The position numbers and the translations under genes are program-made. From CAXBDP01 sp963974465 (GTDB taxonomy: Bacteria > Bacteroidota > Bacteroidia > Cytophagales > Cyclobacteriaceae): DNA of 64,000 nucleotides. The notes below the pieces were generated by a model. That model was not told the DNA's origin, did no database searches, and worked only from the letters and a program-made list of their open reading frames with translations. The stretch is from assembly GCA_049340005.1 (NCBI GenBank), contig JBMPIY010000002.1; one strand, written 5' to 3'. This document shows, piece after piece, positions 16,776 through 25,904 of the stretch (its first letter is position 1; the number at the start of each line of letters is the position of its first letter).

Positions 16776-17801
16776 GTGTACAAGCTCCTTCTTCGACCAT
16801 TTCTATTTTCATTTCCAGCCGAGAAAGCTCATAAGCTTACCTTTTCTTTAGCTCGATTTAGCTTCAACATTCCTGGTTTCAAATCGCTCTTTAAGCTTAT
16901 TTATGGTGTAAATGATCCCAAATTAGCTGTCGACTTATTTGGATTAAGATTCCCAAACCCGGTAGGACTTGCCGCTGGTTTTGACAAGGACGCCAAAATG
17001 ATGGATGTATTTGCAGCAATGGGGTTTGGCTTTATCGAAGTTGGCACACTTACGCCTAAAGCTCAAGATGGCAACCCCCTCCCGCGTCTTTTCCGCCTCC
17101 CGCTCGATCAAAGCTTGATCAACCGAATGGGCTTTAATAATGGCGGAGTAGATGCTGCGGTTGAAAGATTAAAAAATCGTCCAAAAGACGTAATTGTAGG
17201 TGGAAATATTGGCAAAAATAAAGTGACTCCAAACGATGAAGCTTGGAAAGATTACGAATATTGCTTCGAAAAACTTTTTCCTTACGTCGATTATTTCGCC
17301 ATCAATGTGAGCTCACCCAATACACCCGGACTACGTGAATTGCAGGAAAAAGAGCCTTTGACTAAGCTACTTTTGCATGTACAAAAACTTAATCAAGCCA
17401 AACCTAAATCAAAGCCCATCTTACTAAAAATTGCTCCCGATCTCAGTAATGAGCAATTAGATGATATTATAGAAATTGTGGCAACTACTCAATTGGCTGG
17501 CATTATTGCTACCAACACAACAATAGATCGCAGCGGCTTGCAAACCGATAAATCTGAAGTTGAAAATATTGGAGCGGGAGGATTGAGTGGCAAAGCTGTA
17601 AAAAATCGCAGTACGGAAGTCATTCGCTATTTGTATACTAAGAGTAATGGCGCATTTCCAATAATCGGTGTAGGTGGGATATTTAATGCTGCCGATGCAC
17701 AAGAAAAATTAGACGCAGGCGCATCACTTGTGCAGGTGTATTCGGGCCTTGTATATGAAGGACCAGCATTACCAAGCAAAATTTGTAAAGCACTCAAATG
17801 A
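16776..17801 (+). CDS. pyrD: dihydroorotate dehydrogenase, class 2 (quinone)
   Basis: The 341-residue product starts at GTG 16776 with the class 2 N-terminal membrane-associating helices (FSFPAEKAHKLTFSLARF). FMN-domain motifs follow: GLAAGFDKDAKMMD, VGTLTPKAQDGNPLPRLFRL, NRMGFNNGG, the catalytic-Ser region NVSSPNTPGLREL and VGVGGIFNAADAQEKL. It oxidises dihydroorotate to orotate, passing electrons to the quinone pool at the inner membrane. Three octamer copies fall in this gene, two of them only 18 bases apart on the minus strand (17078 and 17096). Confidence 0.96.
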   Translation: MYKLLLRPFLFSFPAEKAHKLTFSLARFSFNIPGFKSLFKLIYGVNDPKLAVDLFGLRFPNPVGLAAGFDKDAKMMDVFAAMGFGFIEVGTLTPKAQDGNPLPRLFRLPLDQSLINRMGFNNGGVDAAVERLKNRPKDVIVGGNIGKNKVTPNDEAWKDYEYCFEKLFPYVDYFAINVSSPNTPGLRELQEKEPLTKLLLHVQKLNQAKPKSKPILLKIAPDLSNEQLDDIIEIVATTQLAGIIATNTTIDRSGLQTDKSEVENIGAGGLSGKAVKNRSTEVIRYLYTKSNGAFPIIGVGGIFNAADAQEKLDAGASLVQVYSGLVYEGPALPSKICKALK

Positions 17802-17922
17802 ATCGATGAATTATTCGTTACAATACGGATTTTTGTATTTTGGTGCCTAGGTTAAGATTTTCAATGCTAGCTATTTGCCAAATGGGGCTTATATCAGCAA
17901 TTTTTTATACGTAGATTTATCA

Positions 17923-20334
17923 ATGGCTAAAACAGAAAACTTCAGAAAAGGAAATGCTCGAAAAGCAGAACCCTTACCAAAACGCCCAGCATTTTGGAAA
18001 GATCGTCGTTTTCAAATCAGTGCAGGTTTGGTATTGATTTCCATATCTGTATTTATGTTTTTTTCCTTCACATCATATTTATTTACAGCGCCTTATGACC
18101 AAAGTCTGGTGCGAGATGTCAGTTGGACAGAGTGGCGAAATTATATAGGAGAAGTAAAAAACAGTCTTTCGCTCGCTGGCGCATTTGTATCGCATTATAT
18201 GATTTTTCGCTGGTTTGGATTGGGCGCATTTTTCCTTTGTCCAATCATTTTTGTCATTGGCCTCAACATTCTCACTGTCCGAAAAATCGTCGCCTTCCAA
18301 CGCGTATTTGGCTTTAGCTTTTTCTTCCTTATTTGGATTACCTTATTTCTTGGCTATTTGGATGTCAACAATTGGGTGGGCAAAGGTTTGTCGCTCTACA
18401 CAGGTGGCATTGGATATGTAATCGGTGGTATGGCCGAAGCTATCATCGGAATTGGAACACTTATCGTTTTAGCAATCAGCTTATTAATTTTCATTATTTA
18501 CTTTTTCAATGTCCAGAGTCTTCCATCTTTCAATTTTGGTAGAGGCAAGAAAACACAAGCAGACTTAACTGAAGACGAGGACGAGGAAATTATCCCTTGG
18601 AAAGAAGAGAAAATCAGCGAAAAGGTCTCTTTAGATTTGGATGAAGATGATGAAAGTAAAGATTGGAAAGTAAGTATTAAGGATGAAAAGGCTTCAAAGC
18701 CTAATGATCCATTGCCATTGGAAGTAGCTATTGCCGAGGGTGATAATCCTACAGACGATGTTGCTTTAAACATCGAAGAACAAAAGCGGGAGGATAAAGC
18801 CAAAGTACTCAATAGCGAAAACTACGATCCTACGCTAGATTTAGCAAAATACAAATACCCAACGCTGGATTTGCTAGAAGACCATGGCGGCAATACCAAA
18901 GTACAAGTTGATCGTGAAGAACTGGAGGAGAATAAGAATAAAATTGTCGAAACATTATCTAGCTTCCAAATTGGAATAGATTCGATTAGAGCTACCATCG
19001 GGCCTACTGTTACCCTCTATGAAATCATTCCAAAAGCAGGAGTGAAAATTTCCAAAATCCGAAATTTAGAAGATGACATTGCTTTGAGTTTGGCTGCTTT
19101 GGGCATCAGAATTATTGCACCAATTCCTGGTCGCGGAACCATAGGTATAGAAGTGCCAAACAAGAATAGGGAGCTTGTAAGCATGAAATCACTTTTGTCA
19201 ACGGAGAAATTCCTTAAAAGCGATATGGAATTACCGGTAGTAATTGGCAAAACTATTTCCAATGAAGTATTTATGGCTGACCTTGCCAAAATGCCTCACT
19301 TGTTAATGGCTGGCGCAACTGGTCAAGGTAAGTCTGTTGGACTCAATGTTCTGCTAACTTCTCTTTTGTACAAAAAGCATCCTTCCCAACTCAAGTTTGT
19401 GTTGGTAGATCCTAAGAAAGTGGAACTCACACTTTACAACAAAATTGAGCGACATTTCTTGGCCATGCTCCCTGATTCTGAGGAAGCCATTATCACTGAT
19501 ACCAAAAAGGTGGTGAATACCTTAAACTCGCTCTGTATCGAAATGGAAAACCGATACAACTTGTTGAAAGACGCTGGCAGTCGAAATTTGAAAGAGTACA
19601 ATGCGAAATTTGTAACCCGCAAACTAAACCCAGAAAAGGGTCATCGATTCTTACCATACATTGTATTGGTAATAGATGAATTAGCAGATTTGATGATGAC
19701 TGCTGGTAAGGAAGTGGAAACGCCTATTGCTCGTTTGGCACAATTGGCCCGTGCTATTGGAATCCACCTAGTAGTAGCGACTCAGAGACCCTCAGTAAAC
19801 GTAATTACTGGCATAATCAAAGCTAACTTCCCAGCGAGGATGTCCTTCCGTGTTACTTCCAAAGTGGACTCACGGGTAATTTTAGATACTGGTGGTTCTG
19901 ATCAACTTATTGGACAAGGTGATTTACTTTTGAGTATGGGATCAGAACTGATAAGACTTCAATGTGCATTTATTGACACAAGTGAAGTAGATGATCTATG
20001 TGATTTCATAGGAAACCAAAAAGGTTACTCCACGGCTTATCTCTTACCGGAATATGTAGGTGAAGAAAGTGGAGATAGCAATTTAGCTGTTGACCTCTCA
20101 GATCGTGATGATTTATTTGAAGATGCAGCCAGATTAATTGTAATGCATCAGCAAGGAAGTACTTCATTGATACAAAGGAAATTAAAACTAGGATACAACC
20201 GTGCAGGCCGCTTAATTGACCAATTAGAAGCAGCCGGAATCGTTGGCCAATTTGAAGGTAGCAAAGCAAGAGAAGTTTTAATTAGCGACGAGTATGCCTT
20301 GGAACAATTATTGCGTGACATGCCTTCAAAATGA
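17923..20334 (+). CDS. ftsK: DNA translocase FtsK/SpoIIIE
   Basis: From the ATG at 17923 the product has 803 residues; an upstream TTG at 17875 would add 16 poorly charged residues and is less likely. It has four to five N-terminal membrane helices (about 40-225), an acidic linker (about 225-330), the alpha/beta motor with Walker A GATGQGKSVGLNV and Walker B VLVIDELADLMM, and a C-terminal gamma winged helix (IQRKLKLGYNRAGRLIDQLEAAG) that in other bacteria reads polar DNA octamers. It moves chromosome dimers and termini at the septum. It overlaps the next gene by four bases (ATGA). Confidence 0.95.
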   Translation: MAKTENFRKGNARKAEPLPKRPAFWKDRRFQISAGLVLISISVFMFFSFTSYLFTAPYDQSLVRDVSWTEWRNYIGEVKNSLSLAGAFVSHYMIFRWFGLGAFFLCPIIFVIGLNILTVRKIVAFQRVFGFSFFFLIWITLFLGYLDVNNWVGKGLSLYTGGIGYVIGGMAEAIIGIGTLIVLAISLLIFIIYFFNVQSLPSFNFGRGKKTQADLTEDEDEEIIPWKEEKISEKVSLDLDEDDESKDWKVSIKDEKASKPNDPLPLEVAIAEGDNPTDDVALNIEEQKREDKAKVLNSENYDPTLDLAKYKYPTLDLLEDHGGNTKVQVDREELEENKNKIVETLSSFQIGIDSIRATIGPTVTLYEIIPKAGVKISKIRNLEDDIALSLAALGIRIIAPIPGRGTIGIEVPNKNRELVSMKSLLSTEKFLKSDMELPVVIGKTISNEVFMADLAKMPHLLMAGATGQGKSVGLNVLLTSLLYKKHPSQLKFVLVDPKKVELTLYNKIERHFLAMLPDSEEAIITDTKKVVNTLNSLCIEMENRYNLLKDAGSRNLKEYNAKFVTRKLNPEKGHRFLPYIVLVIDELADLMMTAGKEVETPIARLAQLARAIGIHLVVATQRPSVNVITGIIKANFPARMSFRVTSKVDSRVILDTGGSDQLIGQGDLLLSMGSELIRLQCAFIDTSEVDDLCDFIGNQKGYSTAYLLPEYVGEESGDSNLAVDLSDRDDLFEDAARLIVMHQQGSTSLIQRKLKLGYNRAGRLIDQLEAAGIVGQFEGSKAREVLISDEYALEQLLRDMPSK

Positions 20335-20996
20335 CCCCTGTGATGAACAAGATGCGTAGGATTTCCCTTTCAGTATTTTTAATTATTTTCTTCAATCAAA
20401 TTGTATCGGCACAATACGATCCGCGTGCTTTGAGCATTTTGGACGATATGAGCAATAAGTACCAAAATATGGGTGCTTATTTGGCCAATTTCACCTACTC
20501 CTTACAAAATGAACAAGAAGGCATTAGCGAATCTTTCGATGGTACTCTTTTGGTAGATGGTGACAAGTTTCGATTGATAATGGCTGGTCAAGAAATCTAT
20601 TGCAATGGCACCACTGTTTGGACTTATATTGAAGAAATAAATGAAGTAAATATTGACAACTACTATCCTGAAGAAATGGAAATGAGTCCAAGCAATATTT
20701 ACGCTGCCTACAAAAATGGCTATAAATACCAGTTTGTAGAGGAAGTAAATACGAATGGAAATGCCACGCAAATAGTAGATTTAGTACCTGAAGATTCTGG
20801 TAGTCCTTTTTTCAAAATTAGGCTTTCTATAGGTAAAAATGACTTGAATTTGAATAGCTGGGAAATTTTTGATAAAAATGGCAACCGTTATAACTATTTG
20901 GTAAAATCTGTTCAAAACCAGCCGGTTGACAATCAGAAGGAATTTGAATTTGATGTTAAAAGATATCCTGGTGTTGAAGTAATTGATTTGCGATAG
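20331..20996 (+). CDS. LolA-like outer-membrane lipoprotein carrier
   Basis: The 221-residue product has a signal peptide ending QIVSAQ (residue 27-28) and the LolA/DUF2092-like beta sheet order: MGAYLANFTYSLQ, GTLLVDGDKFRLIMAGQEIYCNGTTVWTY, then INEVNIDNYYPEEM. In Bacteroidota a LolA-like gene regularly follows ftsK. LolA carries lipoproteins through the periplasm to the outer membrane. The start overlaps the ftsK stop as ATGA; an inner ATG at 20343 gives a tighter signal peptide and may be the real start. Confidence 0.82.
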   Translation: MTPVMNKMRRISLSVFLIIFFNQIVSAQYDPRALSILDDMSNKYQNMGAYLANFTYSLQNEQEGISESFDGTLLVDGDKFRLIMAGQEIYCNGTTVWTYIEEINEVNIDNYYPEEMEMSPSNIYAAYKNGYKYQFVEEVNTNGNATQIVDLVPEDSGSPFFKIRLSIGKNDLNLNSWEIFDKNGNRYNYLVKSVQNQPVDNQKEFEFDVKRYPGVEVIDLR

Positions 20997-21024
20997 TTAC
21001 AAAGTTTCTTTAATTAACTGTTCG

Positions 21025-21903
21025 CTAAATCATTCTTTTGACTACTCTATCTACACCACTTAAATAAGAGGCTCCAAATAAATTAGCATGAACTAAAAGT
21101 GGATATAAATTATAAATATCCACCCGCTCTTCATAACCCGGCTCCAGCGGAAATACCTCCTTGTAGCTCTTATAAAATTCAGCATCAAAACCACCAAATA
21201 GCTGAGTAAAGGCCAATTCCATTTCGCGATGTCCAAAATATACTGCTGGATCAATCATCCATTTATATCCATCAGACCCAGTATGTACATTTCCACTCCA
21301 TAAATCACCATGCAGTAACGCTGGCTTTTCCTTTGGGAAAAAGCTCTCCAATTTGGGATACAATTTTTGGAAATTACTAAGCCAATTTGCGTTTACCAAA
21401 CCATTGTAATAAGCTAAACCTGCTTGAACTTCTAGTCTGTTCTGGATAAAAAAACTCAACCAATCTTTTGAAAAAGTATTCTTCTGAACAAGCTTGCCAA
21501 TGAAATTTTCATGGTCTAAGCCAAATTGATTATTAGTGACAGAATGTAGTATAGCCAATTCTCTCCCTAACATTTCCCAACTATCATTAGCGGGAGGAAT
21601 AGACTCCAAAAACTCCATCAAGATATATTGCCTGTCTGCAATTTTACCAAAGCCATAAACGTTCGGGATACGTAAATCTGCACTATTAGCTAGCAGTTTC
21701 AAACCTCCCGCCTCAGCTTCGAACAAGCCGATATCAAGCATATTCCACTTTAGGAAAAATACATCCTTATTGGTAATTATTTTAGCTGCCGTGCTGATAC
21801 AACCTCCCGACTGAAAATTCACATCGAGAATTTCCACTTCGAGTCCTGCACTTTGAAAGATGGCTTGTTGATAAAAGTCGTTTTGCTGGAAAGGAAAACT
21901 CAT
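21025..21903 (-). CDS. fructosamine kinase-family protein
   Basis: The 292-residue product has the protein-kinase-like fold of the FN3K family: an N-terminal Lys region (KDVFFLKWN), the catalytic loop LLHGDLWSGNVHTG with Asp and Asn, and the metal-binding segment WMIDPAVYFGHREMELAFTQLFGGF. Members phosphorylate ketoamine sugars on glycated protein amines so that they fall off; bacterial members prefer ribulosamine or erythrulosamine. The start overlaps by four bases the stop of a low-molecular-weight phosphatase gene, a partnership recurring in bacteria and consistent with protein repair. Confidence 0.9.
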   Translation of the reverse strand: MSFPFQQNDFYQQAIFQSAGLEVEILDVNFQSGGCISTAAKIITNKDVFFLKWNMLDIGLFEAEAGGLKLLANSADLRIPNVYGFGKIADRQYILMEFLESIPPANDSWEMLGRELAILHSVTNNQFGLDHENFIGKLVQKNTFSKDWLSFFIQNRLEVQAGLAYYNGLVNANWLSNFQKLYPKLESFFPKEKPALLHGDLWSGNVHTGSDGYKWMIDPAVYFGHREMELAFTQLFGGFDAEFYKSYKEVFPLEPGYEERVDIYNLYPLLVHANLFGASYLSGVDRVVKRMI

Positions 21904-22382
21904 TCCTTACTTTCCTTTTGGAGAATATGCATGATGAGTTTTTCACAAGAACGATCCAAGATTTCATACACTTCATGAAATCCATCCATTCCACCGAAGT
22001 ATGGATCAGGAACATTAATATCATCTTGTTGCTCATCAAAATTACGCATAAAGAAAATCTTCTCAGTATCCGCTTTATGCTGATGTGCCATTTTGGTGAT
22101 ATTGGCTGCATTTTGCCGATCCATAGCAATGATATAATCAAAATGAGCTAAATCATTTGGCATTAACTGTCTAGCCTTATGAGAGATGGTAATATTATAA
22201 TGATTGGTAATTTCAATAGTTCTAGGGTCAGGCTGTTGACCGATATGAAAGTTAGATGTACCGCATGAATCTACCGTTATTTGATTAGTTAGCTCCTTCT
22301 TTTTAAGCTTTTCGCTAAATATAGCCTCTGCCAAAGGCGACCTACAAATATTTCCCAAGCACACAAATAAAACTTTTACCAT
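21900..22382 (-). CDS. low-molecular-weight protein-tyrosine-phosphatase family
   Basis: The 160-residue product starts MVKVLFVCLGNICRSPLAEA, the CxxxxxR(S/T) phosphate-binding loop, and has the general-acid Asp in VPDPYFGG. Length and motif set are those of intact active enzymes. Because it is translationally coupled (4-base overlap) to a fructosamine-kinase-like gene, a role in removing sugar phosphates produced during deglycation, rather than tyrosine signalling, is plausible; this is inference. Cytoplasmic. Confidence 0.92.
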   Translation of the reverse strand: MVKVLFVCLGNICRSPLAEAIFSEKLKKKELTNQITVDSCGTSNFHIGQQPDPRTIEITNHYNITISHKARQLMPNDLAHFDYIIAMDRQNAANITKMAHQHKADTEKIFFMRNFDEQQDDINVPDPYFGGMDGFHEVYEILDRSCEKLIMHILQKESKE

Positions 22383-22524
22383 AACTCAAAGATAAACCTA
22401 TCCTCCTAAAATTGATAATAAAAACCTTTAGTCAAGAAGCCAAAATAATTCTTTCTCTTTCGATTGGAAATTCAATGAATTATAACAATTTCACAGAGTC
22501 AAAAACCATTTGTAGAATACCTAA

Positions 22525-22941
22525 ATGCATACCAAAATTTCTCATAAAATTGCCTCAAAAGGCATGATGATTATTCTTTTGGCAACAATTCTATTTCATT
22601 TTTTGGTACTCTTGGGCATTGTCCCTTACCAGATTGTTTGGGGTGGCAGGCTACAAAACCAAAGTGAAATGATCAATTTCGAGTTGGTTTCCATCCTATT
22701 AAATTTTCTCATGCTCGCCATTGTAGCGATACAGGCTAAAATCGTTAAATTGAAAGTTCATCCCATTGTTGTGAAAATTGCCTTGTGGCTTATGGTATTC
22801 ATTTTCGTAATGAATACCATTGGTAATATCATATCTCTCAATGACATGGAAAGATATATTTTCACTCCATTGACATTACTTTTAGCTATATTTAGTTTTA
22901 TTCTCGCCAGCAAAAAGCGGGTGAAAACACACAAAAAGTAG
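22525..22941 (+). CDS. four-helix membrane protein of unknown function
   Basis: The 138-residue product has four hydrophobic segments (about 14-36, 55-72, 86-107 and 114-129) separated by short loops and ends in a basic tail (KKRVKTHKK), suggesting both termini in the cytoplasm. I recognise no conserved catalytic residues or named domain. It lies 39 bases upstream of the VOC protein gene, same strand, and may share its transcript. Confidence 0.65.
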   Translation: MHTKISHKIASKGMMIILLATILFHFLVLLGIVPYQIVWGGRLQNQSEMINFELVSILLNFLMLAIVAIQAKIVKLKVHPIVVKIALWLMVFIFVMNTIGNIISLNDMERYIFTPLTLLLAIFSFILASKKRVKTHKK

Positions 22942-22980
22942 TTTAGCATAACCTTGAATTTTGCCTTAACCTTTTGAAAA

Positions 22981-23472
22981 ATGGAAAATTACAGCATTCC
23001 AAGCGAAACTCGTATTGGCCATGTGCATCTGAAAGTAGCCAATATTGACAAAGCATTAGCCTTTTATGTGGATTTACTCGGCTTCAAAGTAACTCAAAAG
23101 CTTGGCAACGACGCTGCATTTATATCGGCGGGAGGATATCATCACCATATTGGCTTGAATACTTGGTATAGCAAAAATCTACCTCCCGCTGAAGCTCGAA
23201 GTGTTGGTCTGTTTCATACTGCCATTGCTTATCCCACTCGCAAAGACTTGGCTTTGGCTCTTAAGAGGCTAAGAGAACACAAATACCCAATAACTGGCGC
23301 AGCTGACCACGGTGTATCCGAAGCTATATATTTGGACGATCCTGATGGAAATGGAGTTGAGTTGTATTGGGATAGGCCAAAAGAAGACTGGCCATATTAT
23401 GAAGATGGTTCATTAAACATGTACACCAGAGCTTTGGATATGCTGGATTTACTGAATGAAATTAGCCGATAA
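22981..23472 (+). CDS. VOC-family protein (glyoxalase/extradiol dioxygenase-like)
   Basis: The 163-residue product has one full VOC unit: N-terminal IGHVHLKVANIDKALAFYVD with the first metal His, the second-half His in SVGLFHTAIAYPTR, and C-terminal YLDDPDGNGVELYWDRP with the Glu ligand. The wording is closest to CatE/catechol 2,3-dioxygenase-like single-unit proteins, but the substrate is unknown. Cytoplasmic. Two octamer copies in opposite orientations lie 54 bases apart in this short gene (23128 and 23182). It converges on the ceramidase-like gene with 12 bases between stops. Confidence 0.82.
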   Translation: MENYSIPSETRIGHVHLKVANIDKALAFYVDLLGFKVTQKLGNDAAFISAGGYHHHIGLNTWYSKNLPPAEARSVGLFHTAIAYPTRKDLALALKRLREHKYPITGAADHGVSEAIYLDDPDGNGVELYWDRPKEDWPYYEDGSLNMYTRALDMLDLLNEISR

Positions 23473-23484
23473 TGAATACGGAAT

Positions 23485-24816
23485 CTAATCTATAATTTCA
23501 GTTACCACTTTGGTGAAGTACGCACCCATATATGGGCCAACCCAATTGAGCGAACGAACCTCATCTTTCACTGAAGTATCGTAGTTGCTATCGTCTGTGA
23601 TATAGCCAATATAATCGCCGTTGAAGCTTGTAATCATTAAATGACGGTCGTTATCAATAGCCAGTTTATCGAATTGCCCATTTACAGATAATTCGCCTGA
23701 AAAATCACTCGGCATACCAAGCATCAAAATATCACCAATTTGCAGTATTTTGATTTCGGCATCAAGCTCACCCATAGCAAGCGTAAAAATCCAATCCCTA
23801 ACTCCAATCTCTTTGGTCAGACGCATTTGACTTTTTGGCAACGATAAAGAAAGCTTTTGTATAGCAATGCCAGCTGTTGAATCAAATGAAGCACTATCCA
23901 AATTATCAATAATGATATTGGCTAACTTACTTCCATAATCTTCCAGAAACTCGATATCAAATAGTCCATATTCCTTTGGGCGATGGCTGCCAACCATCCC
24001 TGCACTAAACATAGCAAAATCAAACCCTCCCGCTTTTAAATCCTGCAACATGGCAGCGGGATAGTCGCCACTGAGCACATGCGTATTTTTACTAATCAAA
24101 CTCGGATGAGCCGAGAAAGTAACCCAAATACCTCGCTCACCATTTTCCTTATTCACTCTAATTATCCGCAGCGATTCATCAATATCCTTACTCGGCTTAT
24201 CTAATCTATGCTCTACCAAACCTTGTGTTTCAATCTTCTGAAATCCAATTGCTCCATCAGATTTAGTAGCTCTTGCTTGCTCTATAGATTCAATGATTTT
24301 ATCACCAAGCCATTCTATTCGTTTTGGATCAAAATCACCAGCGATAAATTGGCCTGCAAATGAATTGAGCCACGCACCAATAGAGGTATGTGTATGAGTT
24401 GCTGTGAAATAAATATTATTAATATCGAAATTAATAGTCGACAATTGTTGCCCCAAATACTGAACTAAGGCCGGAGGAACCAAAAGCAAATCCATTGTCA
24501 CAATTGCTACTTCATTTGCACCATTATCGATCAGCAGACTTCTCACAAAAATCGAATCGTGAACTTCTACATACGGACCACGAGGTTTGTAGCCAATTAA
24601 TAACTCAGGCTCATCTGGTGTGATATTCACTGCAGCCCAACCAACCTGTAAAGGATTTGCGTCATCATTTGCCATATCAGCTAGCTCAAAACCAGCCATT
24701 CTCTGCATCATTTCTGTGTAAAAAGGCTCATCCTCAATTGGGTCACGATCGATAGGTCGCAATACAGCTAGCACAATTACTAAAAGGGAAATCAATATAT
24801 AGGCAAGGATTTTCAA
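23485..24816 (-). CDS. neutral/alkaline ceramidase N-terminal-domain protein, membrane anchored
   Basis: The 443-residue product has an N-terminal hydrophobic anchor (about 3-20) and then VGWAAVNITPDEPELLIGY and FTATHTHTSIGAWL, the first zinc-ligand region of neutral/alkaline ceramidases; a further His occurs in TFSAHPSLIS. It is much shorter than full ceramidases (about 650 or more) because the C-terminal immunoglobulin-like domain is absent. It would act outside the inner membrane on an amide lipid or a related substrate. This is plausible in a phylum that makes sphingolipids, but activity is not shown. Confidence 0.78.
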   Translation of the reverse strand: MKILAYILISLLVIVLAVLRPIDRDPIEDEPFYTEMMQRMAGFELADMANDDANPLQVGWAAVNITPDEPELLIGYKPRGPYVEVHDSIFVRSLLIDNGANEVAIVTMDLLLVPPALVQYLGQQLSTINFDINNIYFTATHTHTSIGAWLNSFAGQFIAGDFDPKRIEWLGDKIIESIEQARATKSDGAIGFQKIETQGLVEHRLDKPSKDIDESLRIIRVNKENGERGIWVTFSAHPSLISKNTHVLSGDYPAAMLQDLKAGGFDFAMFSAGMVGSHRPKEYGLFDIEFLEDYGSKLANIIIDNLDSASFDSTAGIAIQKLSLSLPKSQMRLTKEIGVRDWIFTLAMGELDAEIKILQIGDILMLGMPSDFSGELSVNGQFDKLAIDNDRHLMITSFNGDYIGYITDDSNYDTSVKDEVRSLNWVGPYMGAYFTKVVTEIID

Positions 24817-24905
24817 ATTGTAATAATCAGATAAGGCTGTTTTGCTATTGAGAACGATGAAAACTAAAGCACAAAGATAATGGAATTAAGGCGAGAAAGG
24901 TGATT

Positions 24906-25901
24906 TCACTTTTGAGTGAAAAAGGATAGAAAAGCTATTGATACCAGAATAGCAGCAACAAATTCAAAGTCGAACAAGTTGCCAAATATGAGAATTACAA
25001 TGTAATAAATAGGCACTAAAAATAAGGCTACAGCAAACTTAATTGATGGCTGAAAATGAGGATCTTTTACTTTGAATGTGAGAATCCATCGTAAAATCAA
25101 ATAGACAGGTAAATGCATCAACTTTACTAAAAAGGCTGGCCCAAATTTCTTGATCTTAAGCTTCGCTTGTTCATCCTTTTGGAAAAAATCCGGATCAGTT
25201 AATTCAACTCCTCTGTATGGCACATCACCAAACCACTTTGTTTCCTCAGCTTCAGAAATATGCAAGCATACTTTCTTCATGCCATTGCTTGTCTCTTTAG
25301 TCAATTTACGAGCAGCACTTGTGGGATTTTCTTGATATTCTTCAAGGTACTCATTCACCAAAATAGGCGAACCTAGCCTCATCCTAATCACCGCATTGCT
25401 CGCAGAATAATGTTCGTAATTGATACCCATCGGTATAATGTAAAGATTTACATCCTCTTCTGCAGAGGCTAATGCGCCAAAAGCAATACGCGTAAAACCT
25501 TTGGATAATGGCCTAACTCGCCGCACCATAGACTGACTTGCTTCGGGAAACATCAGCAACCAACCTCCCGCCCGCAATAATTCATTACAGCCTTCGAAAA
25601 CCTCGATATTCTTTAAGGTTTCACGCAAACCGTCTCTTTGTCTGTAAACTGGTCTAATATGTAGCTTTGTCAGTATTTTCCCTGCCCATTTGCTTTTAAA
25701 AATATCTGCTCTCGCCAAGAAATGAATATCTCTAGGTAGCATCACCGCGGGCAATATGGCATCCATAAAAGCACTTTGGTGATTAGGAGTGAAAATTACC
25801 GCACCCTTTTTTGGAATATTTTCTAAACCTTCTACAATTACCCTTTTGCAATAAAAGAAGAACCCAAGGCGTGTGATGTATTTCAAAACGAAATAAAGCA
25901 T
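24906..25901 (-). CDS. 1-acyl-glycerol-3-phosphate acyltransferase-like (PlsC family)
   Basis: The 331-residue product has the acyltransferase HX4D block as FTPNHQSAFMDAIL, followed by the FPEASQS block that holds the glycerophosphate site, and two C-terminal membrane helices (about 263-280 and 287-325). It transfers acyl chains to a lysophospholipid-type acceptor at the inner membrane. The C-terminal extension distinguishes it from the housekeeping PlsC of about 240 residues. It is 3 bases downstream of the BASS transporter gene on the same strand, so likely one unit. Confidence 0.85.
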   Translation of the reverse strand: MLYFVLKYITRLGFFFYCKRVIVEGLENIPKKGAVIFTPNHQSAFMDAILPAVMLPRDIHFLARADIFKSKWAGKILTKLHIRPVYRQRDGLRETLKNIEVFEGCNELLRAGGWLLMFPEASQSMVRRVRPLSKGFTRIAFGALASAEEDVNLYIIPMGINYEHYSASNAVIRMRLGSPILVNEYLEEYQENPTSAARKLTKETSNGMKKVCLHISEAEETKWFGDVPYRGVELTDPDFFQKDEQAKLKIKKFGPAFLVKLMHLPVYLILRWILTFKVKDPHFQPSIKFAVALFLVPIYYIVILIFGNLFDFEFVAAILVSIAFLSFFTQK

Positions 25902-25904
25902 AGT

